A DNA stretch of 64,000 bases, taken from the NCBI RefSeq assembly GCF_003385115.1, contig NZ_QUNI01000015.1, forward strand, positions 62,001 to 126,000, in the 5' to 3' direction. Shown piece after piece: positions 18,496-27,073 of this stretch. Numbering within the stretch: position 1 is the stretch's first letter; every line of letters begins with the position of its first letter. Both the position numbers and the translations under genes were made by a program. The stretch is from Flavobacterium aquicola (lineage in GTDB: Bacteria > Bacteroidota > Bacteroidia > Flavobacteriales > Flavobacteriaceae). The notes under the pieces were generated by a model that saw only the letters and a program-made list of their open reading frames with translations, was not told the DNA's origin and ran no database searches.

Positions 18496-18585
18496 AGGAT
18501 GAAAATTTGTTTTCCATAATGATCTACAGTAGAATTAGAGTATTTGTATTTAAAAAAGTTATCCAAGTATTCTATCAGCTTTAAT

Positions 18586-18640
18586 AATTCGTGTAATTAA
18601 AAAACACATTGTAATTCGTGATTCATTAGTGAATTCGTGG
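18586..18640. repeat. Cluster of AATTCGTG octamers
   Basis: Three copies of AATTCGTG occur at 18586, 18613 and 18632. The same octamer builds the inverted repeat at 44338-44460, so this looks like a decayed copy of that element. The rest of the gap up to 18779 shows nothing else. Confidence 0.45.
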
Positions 18641-18779
18641 CGGAATCGAATGTAGGATGATTGAAAGACTTTTTTTGTAATTTTACGGAAACGCTATCAT
18701 ATCAAAACTAGCAATTACTTGCATAATAGCTAAATAGCGATAATGAAAAATACGAATCTAAATAAATAATCTAAAAAGA

Positions 18780-19343
18780 ATGGGAACTAAAAAAGAGCTG
18801 TTACAAGAAAAAAGTAGCGAATTACTTCAGATATTAAAAACCCGTTTTGAAAAACATTTGGACCGACACAAAGGTCTTGAATGGGAAAACATACAAGCAA
18901 AACTAGAAGCCAATCCTGAAAAATTATGGTCCCTTAATGAAATGGAAACAACTGGCGGAGAACCAGATGTTGTTGGTTACGACAATAAAAGTGACGAATA
19001 TATTTTCGTCGATTGTTCAATAGAAAGCCCAGCCGGAAGAAGAAGTTACTGCTACGACCGTGAAGCTCTTGACAAAAGAAAAGAAAACAAACCCAAAGAC
19101 ACCGTTATCGACGCTGCATCAGCAATGGGAATTGAACTTTTATCCGAAGAACAATACCGAAATCTCCAAAAACTAGGAAAGTTTGACAATAAAACATCCA
19201 GCTGGATTGTAACACCAGCTGCTATTAGAAAACTTGGCGGTGCTCTCTTCTGCGATTTTAGATACGGAACAGTGTTCGTATATCACAATGGCGCGGATTC
19301 TTACTACGCGGCTCGAGGATTTAGAGGTTCGCTAAGAGTTTAG
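18780..19343 (+). CDS. DUF4256-family protein
   Basis: A 187-residue cytosolic protein matching the DUF4256 family as I recall it: an N-terminal helical part (LQILKTRFEKHLDRH), then METTGGEPDVVGYD, FVDCSIESPAGRRSYCYD and the C-terminal FVYHNGADSYYAARGFRG. The function is unknown. The 3' end overlaps the convergent protease gene by 4 bases. It is a stand-alone gene after a repeat-rich gap. Confidence 0.75.
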   Translation: MGTKKELLQEKSSELLQILKTRFEKHLDRHKGLEWENIQAKLEANPEKLWSLNEMETTGGEPDVVGYDNKSDEYIFVDCSIESPAGRRSYCYDREALDKRKENKPKDTVIDAASAMGIELLSEEQYRNLQKLGKFDNKTSSWIVTPAAIRKLGGALFCDFRYGTVFVYHNGADSYYAARGFRGSLRV

Positions 19344-20977
19344 ATTTTCAAAATCGAGTTATATTCCGCTGTTGCGTTCAGTATAGTTACTGCCCTTTTA
19401 ATTTCAGGATTGTTTTTGATGTAATAATCATAAAGACCTTCCTGATATTGATAGCGTTTGATGATTTCATCCAGTAGTAACCCCTTTATTTCCTTCTGAT
19501 TTTTGTCCAACAAAGCATTCTCCGATTTTTGAAGTGCAGTAAGAAGCTGTTGATATTCCAGTGTAATAGCTTCATCCAGTTTCTCTTTTTTGGCAGCTGC
19601 CAAAGTATTTTTTAACGCAATTTCGGTTTCGGTATCAAAATTGAATTTCTGTGCTTTTAGATATTGCTTGAAATCAGCATAATCAGCATCAGTGATTACG
19701 GGGATTTTAGTTCCTAAATTTGGATTTTTGTAATAATATTTGGTTGCATAATCAAAAATACCGTCGTTTTTTAATAAGGCATTGGCAATTGGACTTGTTT
19801 TGGTTTCTTCCATTTCGATATCTGGCAAAATTCCGCCACCATCATAAACAGTTCTTCCTTTTTTAGTTTTAAAAGCGTTATAGTTTTTGGCATCAGTTCG
19901 GGTTGCGACACCATTTTTATCTTTATGCGCATAATCCAGCGCCTGAATACATCTGCCGGAAGGCGTGTAATAGCGTGAAATAGTGACTTTCAGCTGAGTG
20001 CCATATGTAAGTTCAACTGGTCTTTGTACCAATCCTTTTCCAAAACTACGGCTTCCCAAAACTACTGCTCGGTCCAAATCCTGTAACGCTCCCGAAACAA
20101 TCTCGGAGGCAGAAGCACTTCGGCCGTTTACTAAAATCACCAATGGAATTGTGGTATCCACAGGTTCTTGTGATGTTTTGTAGGTGTTGTTGTGTTTCTC
20201 TATTTTGGATTTGGTGGTTACAATAACTTCATTTCTAGGAACAAAAAGATTGCAGATGTTTACAGCCTCGTTCAATAACCCGCCAGGATTCCCTCTTAAG
20301 TCCAAAACGATTCTTTCGGCACCTTGTCTTTTTAATTGTTCCAATGCCTCTCTGGTTTCAGAAGAAGCCTTTCTATTAAAGTGTGCCAATACAATATAAC
20401 CCGTTTTGTCATCAATTTTGGCAAAATAAGGAACCGATTTAATTTCGACTTCATCCAATACAATTACAGCCGAATATGGTTTGCCTTGACGAATGTATTT
20501 AACGTCAATTTTTGTGTTTTTGGATCCTTTAAAAAGCTGTGAAGCATCGTCCTTGAAGTCGGCCAAAGGAGTATCACCAATCTGAATGATTTCGTCCCCA
20601 GCTTTTAAACCCGCTTTGTCGGCTGGGAAATTTTTGTACGGTTCTTTTAGAATCAGTTTGTCGTTTTCGCGAGTGATTAAGGCACCAATTCCAGTATATT
20701 CGCCAGTATTATTGATTTTAAACTTAAGTACTTCCTGCTCATTAAAATATACCGTATATGGATCAAGAGAACTCAACATTCCTTTGACAGCGTTGTTCAT
20801 CAGCTCGGCGGGAGTTGTTTCATCAACATAATTTTTGTTCAATTCTTTGAACAGCGTTGTGAAAATTTCCAATTGTTTGGCAATCTCAAAATAGTCGTCT
20901 TTGAAACTTACCCCCACAAACAAAAATGCGGATGCAACAACTGGAATAATAAATTTTTTTTGGAAAAGGGTACACAT
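19340..20977 (-). CDS. ctpA: C-terminal processing protease, S41 family, with PDZ domain
   Basis: A 545-residue protein starting at the ATG at 20977, two bases after the stop of the DUF4349 gene; a longer frame to 21067 would only overlap that gene. A hydrophobic signal (FIIPVVASAFLFVG) precedes a PDZ domain (about residues 85-165, GIGALITRENDKL and KAGLKAGDEIIQIG). The protease core has GRSASASEIVSGALQD with the Ser nucleophile and GSRSFGKGLVQ with the Lys base. It cleaves C-termini of periplasmic proteins. Length and layout are normal for Bacteroidota. Confidence 0.92.
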   Translation of the reverse strand: MCTLFQKKFIIPVVASAFLFVGVSFKDDYFEIAKQLEIFTTLFKELNKNYVDETTPAELMNNAVKGMLSSLDPYTVYFNEQEVLKFKINNTGEYTGIGALITRENDKLILKEPYKNFPADKAGLKAGDEIIQIGDTPLADFKDDASQLFKGSKNTKIDVKYIRQGKPYSAVIVLDEVEIKSVPYFAKIDDKTGYIVLAHFNRKASSETREALEQLKRQGAERIVLDLRGNPGGLLNEAVNICNLFVPRNEVIVTTKSKIEKHNNTYKTSQEPVDTTIPLVILVNGRSASASEIVSGALQDLDRAVVLGSRSFGKGLVQRPVELTYGTQLKVTISRYYTPSGRCIQALDYAHKDKNGVATRTDAKNYNAFKTKKGRTVYDGGGILPDIEMEETKTSPIANALLKNDGIFDYATKYYYKNPNLGTKIPVITDADYADFKQYLKAQKFNFDTETEIALKNTLAAAKKEKLDEAITLEYQQLLTALQKSENALLDKNQKEIKGLLLDEIIKRYQYQEGLYDYYIKNNPEIKRAVTILNATAEYNSILKI

Positions 20978-20979
20978 GA

Positions 20980-21807
20980 TTATATGTTTTTTTTCTTGAA
21001 TCGTTTTCTTATAAAATAAAATAGTGCAACTGCTAAAATAATAAAAGGCCAAATTTCCAGTAACCACAAAAAGAAGCTTGAAATGCCATAAAAACCAGAT
21101 TTAATTGCGTTCCAAATTTTAGCTCCATAAGAAATGGTAACACCGCTTTCTTCGGCAATTGTTTTATAGAATTCTATTGTGACAGTGCTCAGGGAAACTT
21201 GGCTTTGCATGTATCTCAATTGCCCTTCTTTTGCCTCTATTTCTTCTCTGATAGCCGAAAGCTGGGCTTCAATCGCCAGCATTTCGGACATTTTGTTTGC
21301 TTTTGCTAAAAGTTCAAGATACCTGTTTTCAAGTTTCTTTTTGGCTTTCAATCGGGCATCAATATCAATATATTCTTCCGTTACATCTTGTGAATTAATT
21401 TCTTTATTGTCAAAATAGTCCACTCCATTGGAAATGTCTTTTATAAAAGAATCAAAATTCTCGCTCGGAATGCGAACCGTTATTCGTCTGTAAACGGAAG
21501 CATATTCTTTTCCCTGACTATCGTTCTGTATAAAGGCTTTTCCTTTTTTTACAGCACTTTTTATCTGCTCATAGGTAGTTTCTAAATTATCTGTTTCAAA
21601 TCTAAGATTACCAGTTCTGATTATCTTTTTCTCAATGACTTTATCATTTTCATTTGATGATTCAGAATAAGCTTCTGAATTGACAGACTTTGCTTTTGCT
21701 GGCAAATTTACAGCCATTACTTTTAAATCTTCAGAAACTTCCGCATCAGCTTTTTTACAGCTTAATGCAACAAAAAGTAAAAGAGCAATTATTAATTTTG
21801 ATTTCAT
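20980..21807 (-). CDS. DUF4349-family lipoprotein with C-terminal membrane anchor
   Basis: A 275-residue protein with the lipobox LLLFVALSC at the N-terminus and a transmembrane helix near residues 245-265 (WPFIILAVALFYFI) followed by a basic tail. The DUF4349 core runs from RTGNLRFETDN through VRIPSENFDSFI, with a central coiled coil (about 150-205, rich in KKLENRYLELL and EIEAKEGQL). The combination of lipid anchor and TM helix may span the periplasm. It is translationally adjacent to the S41 protease. Function unknown. Confidence 0.8.
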   Translation of the reverse strand: MKSKLIIALLLFVALSCKKADAEVSEDLKVMAVNLPAKAKSVNSEAYSESSNENDKVIEKKIIRTGNLRFETDNLETTYEQIKSAVKKGKAFIQNDSQGKEYASVYRRITVRIPSENFDSFIKDISNGVDYFDNKEINSQDVTEEYIDIDARLKAKKKLENRYLELLAKANKMSEMLAIEAQLSAIREEIEAKEGQLRYMQSQVSLSTVTIEFYKTIAEESGVTISYGAKIWNAIKSGFYGISSFFLWLLEIWPFIILAVALFYFIRKRFKKKNI

Positions 21808-21886
21808 AGGAGCATAATTTATTTTAAAAATACAAAATTAATTTAGATTACAACTAAGCGGTAGAATTGCTCTATGAAATGGATAT

Positions 21887-22279
21887 TTATTTGGATTGTT
21901 CTTCTTCTTTTTTTATCTGCAATGCAAATTTCTCAAACAACTGTACCGTTTTGATATTAATTTCTTCAAAAGTCAAACGGTCTTTGCATTGGTAAAAAAG
22001 CATAAAAGAATAAGGCTGATCCAAATTATCAAGAAGTAGATGTTTGTTAAGTCGGTAAGTTTCGCGAAGTACTCTTTTGAAATAATTACGGTCGACGGCC
22101 TTTTTGAAATATTTTTTAGAAACCGAAACGCCTATTTTTATTTTTTCGCCTTCGCCAAAAGTTCCCGTATTATAAACCAACCGCAATGGATATTTAGCTA
22201 CCGATTTTCCTTCGGTAAACAATAAACCGATGGTAATTTTGCTTTTGAGTTTTTCGTTTTTAGGATAAGTGAAGTTCAT
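21887..22279 (-). CDS. rnpA: Ribonuclease P protein component
   Basis: A 130-residue protein starting at the ATG at 22279; the frame stays open 50 codons further upstream, but that part overlaps the divergent acyltransferase leader and is unlike the family. The core has GVSVSKKYFKKAVDRNYFKRVLRETYR, containing the RNxxKRxxRE motif that binds the RNA subunit; it matures the 5' ends of tRNAs. No rpmH gene is adjacent; here rnpA is followed by the DUF4349 and S41 protease genes. Confidence 0.92.
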   Translation of the reverse strand: MNFTYPKNEKLKSKITIGLLFTEGKSVAKYPLRLVYNTGTFGEGEKIKIGVSVSKKYFKKAVDRNYFKRVLRETYRLNKHLLLDNLDQPYSFMLFYQCKDRLTFEEINIKTVQLFEKFALQIKKEEEQSK

Positions 22280-22403
22280 TTTATAAAAAAGACGCTGTAA
22301 TATTTGGACAAAGGTACAATTAAACGCTAGATGACATAATTGTTCCAGTTTAAAATTGAGTAATAGAAAGAGATTTATTATTTTTGAGTATAACTTTTTA
22401 GCA

Positions 22404-23138
22404 ATGAAAAAGATTTTATTATACCTCATAACCTCAATATACTATTTGGTTTATTTTGTAGTGATGTGTGTGATGCAGCCCGTAGAATGGTTTGCTTTCA
22501 AGGTTTTTGGAAATGCTGGACTACAGACAGTCTTTAATTTTATAGCATTTATTAGTTTAAAATTTAATCATATTTTAGGAACACGATTTTCTTTTGAAAA
22601 TATAGATTTTATTCCAAAAAATGTTCCAGTTATATTTGTCGCCAATCATCAAAGTTTATTAGACACCGCTGGAATTATTTGGTATCTGCGAAAGTTTAAT
22701 TGTCTTTTTGTCACCAAAAAAGAACTGGCAAAAGGAATTCCGAGTGTTTCTTATTTTCTGCGCAATGCTAAATATGTACTTATTGACAGAAGCAATCCAA
22801 AGCAGGCTATTCCGCAGATAAAATCGCTGGCAGAATATATTGAAAAAGAAAACTATTCAGCTGTTATTTTCCCCGAAGGAACCCGAAGCAAAGATGGAGT
22901 TCCAAAAGAATTTGCCGAGAGCGGTCTTAAAATTTTATGCAAATATGCTCCATCAGCTTACGTCGTTCCCATAAGTATTAATGATTCATGGAAAGTATAT
23001 CGATACGGTTATTTTCCGTTAAGTTTTGGAAACCATATTAGATTTACCGTTCACAAATCATTCAAAGTAAGTGATTTTTCATTTGAAGAAATTATGAAAA
23101 AAACACAAAATGAGATTGTCCAAGGCATAAAACTTTAA
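22404..23138 (+). CDS. plsC: 1-acyl-sn-glycerol-3-phosphate acyltransferase, first copy
   Basis: A 244-residue membrane-associated enzyme starting at the ATG at 22404. After an N-terminal hydrophobic region it has VANHQSLLDTAG (NHx4D catalytic motif), the acceptor-binding FPEGTRSKDG, and YVVPISINDSW. It acylates lysophosphatidic acid to phosphatidic acid in phospholipid synthesis. A close paralog of the same length follows 115 bases downstream, then an acyl-ACP desaturase. Confidence 0.9.
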   Translation: MKKILLYLITSIYYLVYFVVMCVMQPVEWFAFKVFGNAGLQTVFNFIAFISLKFNHILGTRFSFENIDFIPKNVPVIFVANHQSLLDTAGIIWYLRKFNCLFVTKKELAKGIPSVSYFLRNAKYVLIDRSNPKQAIPQIKSLAEYIEKENYSAVIFPEGTRSKDGVPKEFAESGLKILCKYAPSAYVVPISINDSWKVYRYGYFPLSFGNHIRFTVHKSFKVSDFSFEEIMKKTQNEIVQGIKL

Positions 23139-23253
23139 TAGAAACCGCACTAATATCTTCAGCTTTACAACACTGGAGAATGAAAATCCCGCAGTTTTGG
23201 GAAATGGCTGTAAATAAAGTATAATTTATTACTTTTGCACTAAATTTAATAGT

Positions 23254-23988
23254 ATGCAGAAGTTAATTTCGTATCCCTTATCTTTTATTGTTTTAATATT
23301 GGTATTGTTGACTTTATCAGTGTTTCACCCAATTCAATGGATCTGTTTGAACGTTTTTGGATATCAGGCACATAAAAAAAGCGTTGATTATCTCAATTTT
23401 GTGCTGCTAAAAATCGTTATATTATTAGGAACGACTTTTAAATTTGAAAATCGTGAAAGCATTCCAAAAGGCGTGCCTATTATTTTTGTAGCAAATCATC
23501 AGAGTTTATATGATATAATTATGTCAATTTGGTATTTGAGAAGATTTCATCCCAAATTTGTCAGCAAAAAAGAATTAGCAAAAGGAATTCCAAGTGTTTC
23601 CTATAATCTGAGACATGGCGGATCAGTAGTTATAGACAGGAAAAACCCAAAACAAGCAATACCAGAGATCAAAAAGATTTCTGAATATATAGAAAAACAT
23701 ACCCGCTCAGCAGTCATTTTTCCAGAAGGAACCCGCAGTAAAGACGGTAAGCCAAAGGAGTTTGCAGAAACAGGTTTGAAAATATTATGCAAAAATGCGC
23801 CATCGGCATATATAGTTCCCATAAGCATCAATAATTCATGGAAACTCGTAAAATATGGAACTTTTCCCTATGGTTTAGGAAATCGTATTACCTTTGTAGT
23901 CCACGAAGCATTTGCAGTAAAAGATTTTGAATTTAAAGAAATTATGCAAAAAACCGAGTCGGCTATTGTAAACGGAATAAAAATTTAA
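23254..23988 (+). CDS. plsC: 1-acyl-sn-glycerol-3-phosphate acyltransferase, second copy
   Basis: A 244-residue paralog of the upstream gene, with the same motifs (VANHQSLYDIIM, FPEGTRSKDGKP, YIVPISINNSW) and the shared segment VSKKELAKGIPSVSY. A TACTTTTG box at 23230-23237 fits a -7 element, so it may have its own promoter. The desaturase gene starts 13 bases after its stop, implying co-transcription. The pair is an old tandem duplication; the two may prefer different acyl chains. Confidence 0.9.
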   Translation: MQKLISYPLSFIVLILVLLTLSVFHPIQWICLNVFGYQAHKKSVDYLNFVLLKIVILLGTTFKFENRESIPKGVPIIFVANHQSLYDIIMSIWYLRRFHPKFVSKKELAKGIPSVSYNLRHGGSVVIDRKNPKQAIPEIKKISEYIEKHTRSAVIFPEGTRSKDGKPKEFAETGLKILCKNAPSAYIVPISINNSWKLVKYGTFPYGLGNRITFVVHEAFAVKDFEFKEIMQKTESAIVNGIKI

Positions 23989-24001
23989 TAATTAATATAT
24001 A

Positions 24002-24988
24002 ATGTCTATAAAAAACATTCGTCTGGAAGTAATGCAGTTTCTAGAAAACAAGGTTGATAGTTTTGTGGATCAATACTTGATACCTGTAGAGAAAATTTGG
24101 CAGCCTTCTGACTTTTTGCCTAATTCTGAAGGTGATAATTTCCTCGAAGAAGTAAAAGAACTTAGAGAAATTTCCAAAGATCTTCCTTATGATTTTTGGG
24201 TTGCCATGGTTGGGGATATGATCACCGAAGAAGCTCTGCCAACCTACGAAAACTGGCTGATGGAAGTAGAAGGTGTCGATAATGAAGGAAGAAACGGCTG
24301 GTCAAAATGGGTTCGTGAATGGACTGGTGAAGAGAACCGCCACGGAGACTTATTGAATAAATACTTGTACTTGTCAGGCCGTGTGAACATGCGCGAAGTC
24401 GAAATGACTACTCAGCACTTAATCAACGATGGTTTTGATATTGGAACCGGAAGAGACCCTTACAAAAACTTCGTTTATACGAGTTTTCAAGAGTTAGCAA
24501 CCTATATTTCTCATAACCGTGTGTCGCAATTGGCCAAAAGTTACGGAGACAAGAAATTATCCAAAATGTGCAAAATGATTGCTGGAGACGAAATGCGTCA
24601 CCACCATGCGTATAGCCATTTTGTTACCGAAATTTTCAATGTTGATCCAAGCGAAATGATGCTGGCTTTTCAATACATGATGAAGCAAAAAATCGTGATG
24701 CCTGCTCATTTCCTGAGAGAATCCGGAGAAAAAATCAGTTCTGCCTTTGTACATTTTTCTGATTCGGCACAACGAATTGGAGTTTATACTGCAAATGATT
24801 ATGTTGACATCATGCAGAAATTAATTGAAAAGTGGGAAATTGACAAAATTGGCAGTTTAACAGATGAAGCTGAAAAAGCCCGTGATTACTTAATGAAATT
24901 ACCTGCAAGAATGGCCAAAGTTTCTGAAAGACTGACAATTCCAACAGAATCATTTCAATTTAAATGGGTAGAACCGGCAAGATTGTAG
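24002..24988 (+). CDS. Acyl-ACP desaturase (ferritin-like diiron)
   Basis: A 328-residue soluble diiron enzyme. The two iron-binding motifs of the family are visible: EENRHGDLLNKY (EExxH) and DEMRHHHAYSHF (DExxH). The additional ligand helices ITEEALPTYENW and FVYTSFQELATYISHNR are present. It introduces a double bond into acyl-ACP and so controls membrane fluidity. Its coupling to the second PlsC copy fits delivery of unsaturated chains to phosphatidic acid. The length is normal. Confidence 0.92.
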   Translation: MSIKNIRLEVMQFLENKVDSFVDQYLIPVEKIWQPSDFLPNSEGDNFLEEVKELREISKDLPYDFWVAMVGDMITEEALPTYENWLMEVEGVDNEGRNGWSKWVREWTGEENRHGDLLNKYLYLSGRVNMREVEMTTQHLINDGFDIGTGRDPYKNFVYTSFQELATYISHNRVSQLAKSYGDKKLSKMCKMIAGDEMRHHHAYSHFVTEIFNVDPSEMMLAFQYMMKQKIVMPAHFLRESGEKISSAFVHFSDSAQRIGVYTANDYVDIMQKLIEKWEIDKIGSLTDEAEKARDYLMKLPARMAKVSERLTIPTESFQFKWVEPARL

Positions 24989-25121
24989 ATTTAAGATTGC
25001 AGAACTGAGATTTTAGATTTAAAATTGAGATTGCAATTGATTTTTGATATTAAAACTAACATTGCTGATTTTTGAGGTTCATACTTTAAAAATCAGCTTT
25101 TTTTTATAAATGCAGATAGCG

Positions 25122-25775
25122 ATGAGTAATCAGGATTTAATAAATAAAACGATTCTTTTTGTAAAAGAAAAATTAGAAAATGCCGAAGGAGGACACGATT
25201 GGTTTCACATTCAGAGAGTGTACAAAAATGCACTGTTAATTGCCAGCGGAGAGACCTGCAATGAAACCATAGTCAAACTTGGTGCCTTGCTTCACGATAT
25301 AGCCGACAGTAAATTTCATGACGGTGATGAAACTGTTGGTCCAAAAATTGCAAGAAAGTTTTTGGAAAGTGAAAATGTTTCAGAAGATATCATCACTCAT
25401 GTTATCCAAATCATCGATAACATCTCTTTTAAGGGCGGAAATAACAAAAAGACCTTCTCGTCTATTGAATTGGATATCGTTCAGGATGCGGATCGTTTGG
25501 ACGCTATAGGTGCCATTGGAATTGCCAGAGCTTTCAACTACGGCGGATTTAAGAACAGAGCTATGCATAATCCTCAAATTTCCCCTAATTTGAGCATGAC
25601 CAAAGAAGAATACAAAAACAGTCAGGCACCAACAATTAATCATTTTTATGAAAAGTTATTATTGCTAAAAGACAAAATGAATACCCAAACGGGTAAAGAA
25701 ATTGCCCAAAAAAGGCACGAGTACATGCAGGGATTTTTGTCGCAATTTTACGCAGAATGGGACGGGGAGCTGTAG
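25122..25775 (+). CDS. HD-domain metal-dependent phosphohydrolase
   Basis: A 217-residue cytosolic protein; I take the ATG at 25122, with an in-frame ATG four codons upstream as alternative. The HD-domain ligands are in GGHDWFHIQRV, LLHDIADSKFHD and VQDADRLDAIGAIG. It resembles YedJ/YpgQ-type predicted nucleotide or pyrophosphate hydrolases. The substrate is unknown. It lies between the desaturase and an SRPBCC gene, with AT-rich gaps built of AGATTT-like words on either side. Confidence 0.85.
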   Translation: MSNQDLINKTILFVKEKLENAEGGHDWFHIQRVYKNALLIASGETCNETIVKLGALLHDIADSKFHDGDETVGPKIARKFLESENVSEDIITHVIQIIDNISFKGGNNKKTFSSIELDIVQDADRLDAIGAIGIARAFNYGGFKNRAMHNPQISPNLSMTKEEYKNSQAPTINHFYEKLLLLKDKMNTQTGKEIAQKRHEYMQGFLSQFYAEWDGEL

Positions 25776-25830
25776 ATTTTAGAATGCAGATTTCAGATGT
25801 TAGATTTCAGAATTTTAAAACCAAATAATT

Positions 25831-26298
25831 ATGTCAGATAACAATTTAAAATGTTCCGAAGCCCAAATGCGGATTCGGAAACCGGCTTCCGAAGTTTTTC
25901 AAGCATTTATTGATCCCGAAGTGACTAAATATTTTTGGTTTACCAAAGGAAGCGACAAACTGGAAGTGGGCAAAACTGTAACTTGGGAATGGGAAATGTA
26001 TAATTTTTCGACTCAGGTAGTAGCCAAAGAAATTGTAGAAAATCAAAAAATTACCGTTGACTGGTTTACCTCTGAAATGCCTACAACTATTGAATTTTCC
26101 TTTCAGTCATTAAGCGATGATACCACGTATGTATCAATCAAGCATTACGGATTTGAAGAAACAGGAGAACAGCTTCTACTGGCTATAAAAAATTCAACCG
26201 AAGGTTTTGCCTTTGTTCTCTCAGGATTGAAAGCATATTTGGAACACAACATCAACCTTAATCTTATCATAGACAAATTCCCGAAAGAACTTATGTGA
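25831..26298 (+). CDS. SRPBCC/AHSA1-like domain protein
   Basis: A 155-residue protein of the START-like SRPBCC superfamily. The opening (RKPASEVFQAFIDPEVTKYFW), the TVTWEWEMYNFSTQVVAKEI strands and the C-terminal helix ending in ALKAYLEHNINL match AHSA1-type (activator of Hsp90 ATPase homolog 1-like) proteins. The fold forms a deep hydrophobic cavity; the bacterial ligand and role are unknown. A palindrome follows the stop codon. Confidence 0.8.
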   Translation: MSDNNLKCSEAQMRIRKPASEVFQAFIDPEVTKYFWFTKGSDKLEVGKTVTWEWEMYNFSTQVVAKEIVENQKITVDWFTSEMPTTIEFSFQSLSDDTTYVSIKHYGFEETGEQLLLAIKNSTEGFAFVLSGLKAYLEHNINLNLIIDKFPKELM

Positions 26299-26318
26299 AA
26301 GAATTCAGTCAGCAGTAA

Positions 26319-26388
26319 TCAGTGTTCAGTTTGCCAATTTTACTGAAGACTGGAATCTAAATTCTGCCGTCTGCCAACTGAACACTGA
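26319..26388. repeat. Intergenic inverted repeat, possible bidirectional terminator
   Basis: TCAGTGTTCAGTTTGCCA at 26319-26336 pairs with TGCCAACTGAACACTGA at 26372-26388 with a single-base difference. It lies between convergent genes (SRPBCC and the 132-residue protein) and leaves a 35-base loop. Confidence 0.55.
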
Positions 26389-26394
26389 ATATTA

Positions 26395-26793
26395 TTAAAG
26401 TCCTTTCTCTTTCATTTCTAAAATCACATCCGAAGCGTTCTTAAAAGTAGGCGCTTGTTCTGTAATAGTTCCGGCACGTTTTTTATTCAGTTTGAAGGTG
26501 ATGTCATTCTCTGTGGTGAATAGTAATGCCGTTAAAAAGGGATTATTCATATACGGAGCCAATATAAAAAAAGCTTCTTCAAGTGAATGAAAACTTTCAA
26601 TTTCTTCGGTTTTGTAGCGCGCAATAATTGAAAGTTTAAACTCGTCATTTTCCAATAAAACGGGACGTACATAGATATTCTTCAAATCGGTATCACCAAT
26701 GGTTTTGGCCAAGGTTAATTTTGCGTAGGTTTTATCAGCAATACTTTCTTTTACTTTTTCCCAAAATTCGGCAAATACAGGCTGGAAGGACAT
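26395..26793 (-). CDS. Conserved-looking hypothetical protein
   Basis: A 132-residue soluble protein I do not recognise. It is one compact alpha/beta unit (FWEKVKESIADKTYAKLTL, NIYVRPVLLENDEFKLSIIARY, LLFTTENDITFKLNKKRAG) and resembles the N-terminal part of some Bacteroidota methyltransferases that I cannot name with certainty; no SAM-binding motif is present. No signal peptide. It is separated from the enoyl-CoA hydratase by a 280-base gap holding a long inverted repeat. Confidence 0.6.
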   Translation of the reverse strand: MSFQPVFAEFWEKVKESIADKTYAKLTLAKTIGDTDLKNIYVRPVLLENDEFKLSIIARYKTEEIESFHSLEEAFFILAPYMNNPFLTALLFTTENDITFKLNKKRAGTITEQAPTFKNASDVILEMKEKGL

Positions 26794-26912
26794 AATTTTT
26801 TATTTTTTAATATTTAATTTGATGTATTTCGATTAAACCTAACAGGTTTTTAAAAACACAAGTATTCGGAGAATCGTAAAACTTGTTGAACAACATATTA
26901 TCCTCAAAGTAT

Positions 26913-27012
26913 GTCATTCCGACGAAGGAGGAATCTCCGTAAGTAATCCGCAATCAAAATCTCAATCTTTGTCGAGCTTCTGACGAAGATTCCTCCTTCG
27001 TCGGAATGACAA
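26913..27012. repeat. 25-bp perfect inverted repeat (GTCATTCCGACGAAGGAGGA type)
   Basis: A 25-bp arm at 26913-26937 (core CATTCCGACGAAGGAGGA) is repeated in perfect inverse at 26988-27012 around a 50-base spacer. It is more GC-rich than its surroundings. From memory, very similar sequences recur in intergenic spaces of flavobacteria, which would make it a dispersed palindromic element. It lies 61 bases downstream of the enoyl-CoA hydratase stop. Confidence 0.75.
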
Positions 27013-27073
27013 TATTACGCAAAAAAATGTTTATTGACTGATTCACCTTTTCTGAATACTGCCAAATTTTTAA

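Noticed and set aside
22280..22429. Fifty-codon N-terminal extension of rnpA
   Set aside because: Unlike the family and reaching into the divergent acyltransferase gene; the ATG at 22279 matches the usual start.
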